Source: Dermatophagoides farinae
Lineage: Eukaryota; Arthropoda; Arachnida; Sarcoptiformes; Pyroglyphidae
Direction: 5' to 3'
NCBI RefSeq assembly: GCF_024713945.1
Contig: NC_134677.1
Location: 8,702,001 to 8,766,000, forward strand
DNA: 64,000 nucleotides
In this document: in pieces, positions 61,500 to 64,000 of the stretch
How the letters are laid out: each line of letters begins with the position of its first letter
How positions within the stretch are numbered: position 1 is the first letter of the stretch
Position numbers and translations under genes: made by a program
The notes under the pieces: generated by a model
What the model saw: the letters and a program-made list of their open reading frames with translations, nothing else
Databases searched by the model: none
What the model was told of the DNA's origin: nothing

Positions 61500-63402
61500 A
61501 TGCATTTTTCAATTCCTGAAACCAAAGAAATCAAAAATGGTTTCAAAACATTTATTGTAAGTCATTATGATTAATTCACTGTTTGTTTCTAATCAATTTC
61601 CTTTTTTTTTAATTTTCAACCAAAAATAGACGTATTTAATTTATATAAATGGATCATTCCATTGTTCACTGCGATATCGACAACTTTATCATTTTCATAT
61701 TCAGCTCAAAAAAGCTTTTGGTGCCAATTCTTTATCAGATTTTCCGCCTAAAAAATTTCTTCCATTAAATTCATTACAAATCGAAGAAAGACGTTCACAG
61801 CTAGAAAAATATATCCAAATCGGTGAGTTATATAATCTAGATTACTTGTTAGAATTTTAAAACAAAATTTATATTTACACAGTAAGCCAAGATTCTCAAA
61901 TCATCAACAGCGACATTTTCAATGGTTTTCTATTGGCAGCTCAACAAGAATCGCTTAATGATATCGTAGGCAACGATAGTATTGATGTTTATCAGCTAGA
62001 TTGGCAGCCAGTACGATTGATGACCAATGGACAAGAGAATAGTGAAAATTTATTGAAAAAAATTTGTCAAACCATTGGAATGAATGCAAAATATGTACCA
62101 TATTTTGCATTATATCTTGTTGAACGTTTCGTCCGTGATGATATTGTTACAAATTTTCGTATGATACGACGATTACAAAATTTCGAATCACCTTTATTGA
62201 CATTACGAACAATGATGAACAAAGCAGCTGATAATCATAATAAATTTGTGATCATCATACGTAAATCATATTTTGACATTCAATTCGATCAAGATTTATT
62301 CGACGATGCGATTGCATTGAATTGTATCTATTTACAAGCTGTACATGATATCGAGAATGGACATATCATTTGTAATAATGCGGATACCTTGAAACGGTTG
62401 AATCATTTGAAAATGAATGCAAATAAATTGGAGGTTTGATTTTTTTTTTTTTTTTGAATTGCATTGAACATTGGTGAAATTTTTTTCTAATTTTTCGTTG
62501 TTCAGTATATTCAGTTGTCTAGATTGCAAAAATTTTATGGCTATCTCCATTTTGAACCATGTCTTTGTGATCTACCTTCATTAACGCCAAAAACTAGTGT
62601 AACAATGTTTGCCGGAAATCAAGAGCTTATAATTCGTGCCAATGATACCGATGTATGATAATAAATAATTATTAATACATTCATCTGATTAATTTTTTTA
62701 TATTCAAAAAAAATTTAGCAAGAATACAGTTTCCGTGTTATTCGAATTAAATGTTGGCGTTTGACCACTTCAAATAATCATCGAAATGATTCGTTAACGG
62801 AAAATGAATCACAAGATCATCCGAAAGAAGAAAAAGGAAGATTCGAACTTTCGTTTGAATATCTGATAAATAAAGGTACTTTACAATGGATTACCATCTA
62901 TAGTTCTCAGGTATGTTTGTCATTTATTAAATCACTGACGTATTAATCATTATTGTCTTGTTTACAGGCTGTATTGATCAGTTATTGTCTACAAAGTATG
63001 GTCGAAGAAATGCTACTCAAACGTGAAGGAAAAAAATTCCGTTCCGAAGGTTTGGCTATACGCTATAATACTAGTCCAAATTCAAGATTAGCTAATCAAA
63101 ACCAAATGGATCAAATGAATATCAATACTAATGGTGGTGGTGTTAACATAGCGAATGATAGTGGTTTCGAATGGAATTATTGTAAACAAGATGGATCACA
63201 ATTTCCATTATCCACTTCATCTTCGACAACAACATTGACAAGTGAAAAGAGTCAGAATAGTGAAAAAAGCATGAATGATACAACTGAACAACAACAACAG
63301 CTAAAACTTAATGGAATAACCGATCCATTATCACAACGATTTCAGGAGATATCATTGGTAGAAAATGATGTTTTCGATGAAATTGGAGACGATGATCTGT
63401 AA
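61500..63402 (+). CDS. SNX17: Sorting nexin 17
   Basis: SNX17 recognises NPxY/NxxY cargo tails on early endosomes through its FERM-like module and recycles them with the Retriever-CCC-WASH machinery. Exons are 61500-61556, 61630-61822, 61883-62433, 62506-62652, 62719-62910 and 62968-63402, giving 524 aa (human 470). The start MHFSIPETKE matches the family. The PX domain has SLRYRQLYHFHIQLKKAFGA, FPPKKFLPL and ERRSQLEKYIQ. The FERM-like part includes YFALYLVERF, KFVIIIRKSYFD, FYGYLHFEPCLCDLP, the F3 strands EYSFRVIRIKCWRLTT and LQWITIYSSQ, then LISYCLQSMVEEM. The tail ends with DEIGDDDL, like the human IGDEDL that engages Retriever. The extra length is low-complexity sequence before that tail. 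Strumpellin of the same pathway lies at the other end of the window. Confidence 0.95.
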
Positions 63403-63431
63403 AAAAACACTGAATTTAAATGAAAAAATTT

Positions 63432-63437
63432 TTTATT
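63432..63437 (-). terminator. Candidate poly(A) signal of the downstream minus-strand gene
   Basis: AATAAA on the minus strand lies 82 nt past that gene's stop at 63519. It is only 30 nt from the convergent SNX17 stop. Confidence 0.4.
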
Positions 63438-63512
63438 TGTAAAATAATGTATCGTCAATAATCAACAATGAAAAAAAAATCAATGATTATATTTTTTAAT
63501 AATTTCATTATG

Positions 63513-63518
63513 AATAAA
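63513..63518 (+). terminator. Candidate poly(A) signal of SNX17
   Basis: AATAAA lies 111 nt past the SNX17 stop and abuts the last codon of the convergent gene. Cleavage downstream would place the SNX17 end antisense to that coding region. Confidence 0.4.
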
Positions 63519-64000
63519 TCAAAACATTTGATACGAAGTATGATCACGTGATGGATCATTGTCCATTTCTGTGGTGCCAAGAAATTCTTCCAATTGTCTT
63601 CGATCATCATCATCATCATCATTATCTTGAATGATTATTGATGATGCCGGATTCTTCGATGAATTATCATTTTTTGTTTTCAATTTTGTTGATTTCTTTT
63701 TCTTAGCAATTTGTTGTTGTTGACAATCACCGTTTTGTTTATCCGATGTTTTAGATTTTTTCTTCTTTTTTGTTACACCATTTGTGGTAGATTTATTGTT
63801 GGATTTTTTAATGTCCATCTTTTTTTTAATGATAGATGGTGGTTCATTTTCATTGGAATCGCCAACATCAAATTCATTTAGCTGTGATGAATGTTTAGAA
63901 ATGTACATGTTTTCCAATGCTTCGATTTCATCAAGATTTAGAACAGGAATTTCAGAATTTGGCTGATTTTCTTCACTTTCAACATTACTGGTGGTTTCGG
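63519..64000 (-). CDS. C-terminal part of an unrecognised charged protein
   Basis: Open on the minus strand from the window edge (first whole codon at 63998) to a stop at 63519, about 159 residues, so the start lies outside the window. The visible part begins ETTSNVESEENQPNSE, followed by IPVLNLDEIEALENMY. It then turns into a Lys-rich segment (KKKKKSKTSDKQ) and an Asp run, and ends EFLGTTEMDNDPSRDHTS then YQMF. The lysine-rich linker resembles the hinge of large adaptor subunits such as AP-3 delta, but no domain is visible and I do not assign one. It is convergent with SNX17, 116 bp between stop codons. Confidence 0.6.
   Translation of the reverse strand, partial: ETTSNVESEENQPNSEIPVLNLDEIEALENMYISKHSSQLNEFDVGDSNENEPPSIIKKKMDIKKSNNKSTTNGVTKKKKKSKTSDKQNGDCQQQQIAKKKKSTKLKTKNDNSSKNPASSIIIQDNDDDDDDRRQLEEFLGTTEMDNDPSRDHTSYQMF

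Overview
The window looks like nuclear DNA of a small, compact, AT-rich arthropod genome, most likely an acariform mite (inference). Introns are mostly 40-100 nt with GT/AG ends, genes lie close together, microsatellites ((CA)n, (GA)n, (GAT)n, (CAA)n) are abundant, and proteins carry long Asn, Gln, Ser, Thr and Asp runs. Gene content points to a chelicerate rather than an insect: agrin and NAPE-PLD, which as far as I recall the familiar insect models lack, sit beside general animal genes. I saw no bacterial, viral or organellar sequence, tRNA, rRNA or CRISPR array.

Layout. 1-3195 (+): MH2-like-domain gene resembling the arthropod 'expansion' family. 3533-7356 (+): WASH-complex subunit 5 (strumpellin), with a single-base reading-frame break at 3938. 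7604-7852: long foldback palindrome. 13486-7957 (-): secreted agrin with eight Kazal, two laminin-EGF and three LamG domains. 16978-26862 (+): head-to-head, membrane-anchored, LamG-less agrin-like gene. 28025-26935 (-): SPF45/RBM17. 30005-28244 (-): NAPE-PLD. 32146-31109 (-): diphosphoinositol polyphosphate phosphohydrolase. 35486-37408 (+): inositol hexakisphosphate kinase. 38075-37496 (-): UXT. 40602-38655 (-): cortactin-binding-protein-2 N-terminal family. 41198-42983 (+): nucleostemin-type GTPase. 44548-46511 (+): BOD1-like. 48368-46625 (-): Suppressor of fused. 48862-49810 (+): MMADHC. 50292-50731 (+): UBL5. 50732-54833: gene-poor. 54834-57918 (+): animal haem peroxidase. 60290-58403 (-): PM20D1-type M20 peptidase. 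61500-63402 (+): SNX17. 63519-end (-): C-terminus of an unrecognised charged protein.

Exon models were built by hand from GT/AG sites, frame continuity and family similarity. Every multi-exon model listed closes in frame over its full length except strumpellin, which needs one base skipped.

Themes. The two agrin-type genes share a 3.5 kb divergent intergenic region and have opposite Kazal exon architectures. The kinase that makes inositol pyrophosphates and the phosphatase that removes them are neighbours. Two N-acyl-lipid enzymes (NAPE-PLD, PM20D1) lie in the same window. Two endosomal retrieval factors (strumpellin, SNX17) are also present. A 19-bp motif resembling the CTCF core recurs near gene ends and starts.
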